DNA of 5,597 nucleotides from Burkholderiales bacterium (lineage in GTDB: Bacteria; Pseudomonadota; Gammaproteobacteria; Burkholderiales; Burkholderiaceae_C), in assembly GCA_947448105.1 (NCBI GenBank), contig CANFNE010000172.1, positions 1 to 5,597 of the forward strand, in the 5' to 3' direction. The translations under genes were made by a program, and so were the position numbers. Shown here one piece after another: positions 5,459 to 5,597 of this stretch. Below the pieces are notes generated by a model. That model was not told where the DNA came from, made no database searches, and saw only the letters and a list, made by a program, of their open reading frames with translations. The number at the start of each line of letters is the position of its first letter. The stretch's first letter is position 1.

Positions 5459-5597
5459 GAGCGTCGGCTCGCTGCGAATCTCCGCTGCTGCGACTGCGCC
5501 CAAACCCTGAAAGCCGTCGCGGCCACGGCGCCGTTCCTAGGTATCCCAGGCTGACCAGCAAGCACTACGCCGGTAGAAGCCTAGTCGGCGCGAAAAA

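Larger units (their letters stand above)
5252..5597. other. Non-coding stretch after copZ, rich in repeats and dyads
   Basis: These 346 bases contain no open frame with recognisable protein features. In order they hold: a weak stem (TTGGCC 5267-5272 with GGCTGG 5277-5282, three of six pairs G-T); a T6 run (5304-5309) about 20 bases further on; a C-tract block and long hairpin (5329-5379); a duplicated heptamer (5445-5458); direct repeats of GCTGCGA (5471-5477 and 5487-5493); and small hairpins at 5513-5529 and 5536-5550. The DNA ends in a run of A. I see no tRNA or transposase. It may be an intergenic repeat family or the leader of a gene beyond the window. Confidence 0.5.

Noticed and set aside
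5334..5561. 75-codon minus-strand and 62-63-codon plus-strand frames after copZ
   Set aside because: They run through the C-tract hairpin and repeats, have no domain features or credible ribosome binding site, and their composition follows the simple-sequence DNA.
1..5597. CRISPR array, insertion sequence, tRNA or rRNA
   Set aside because: No regularly spaced repeats, transposase frame, terminal inverted repeats or RNA gene features were found.

Overview
The window is high-GC DNA with the protein families and gene style of a betaproteobacterium, most likely a Comamonadaceae-type member of the Burkholderiales. This placement rests on GC content, codon bias and general protein likeness; there is no rRNA or other firm taxonomic marker.

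Layout. Bases 1-123 (+) are the last 40 codons of a GMC-family FAD oxidoreductase. It converges, across 51 bp containing a 14-nt perfect palindrome, on a YbfB/YjiJ-type MFS transporter on the minus strand (175-1377). About 110 bp separate that gene from a divergently transcribed Old Yellow Enzyme (NemA-like FMN ene-reductase, 1491-2612, +). The OYE gene ends 34 bp before the end of a convergent Cu(I)-exporting P1B-type ATPase gene, copA (2647-4938, -). A 115-bp AT-richer divergent region then leads to a small copper chaperone, copZ (5054-5251, +).

The last 346 bases (5252-5597) hold no convincing gene. They contain a tract with G-quadruplex-forming potential on the minus strand, overlapping a long near-perfect hairpin. 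Beyond these lies a stretch with a duplicated TTGGTA-type heptamer, several small dyads and two CTAG tetramers, which looks like an intergenic repeat or structured element.

How the genes work together. CopZ and CopA form a standard cytoplasmic copper-detoxification pair: the chaperone binds Cu(I) through its CxxC, and the ATPase expels it across the inner membrane. They share a divergent regulatory region and are probably controlled together. No cueR-like regulator is visible in the window. The OYE and the MFS protein share a divergent promoter region and may form a small response module for reactive electrophiles or xenobiotics, but this is inferred from arrangement only. I found no evidence of a new biological system; the least explained part is the non-coding 3' end.
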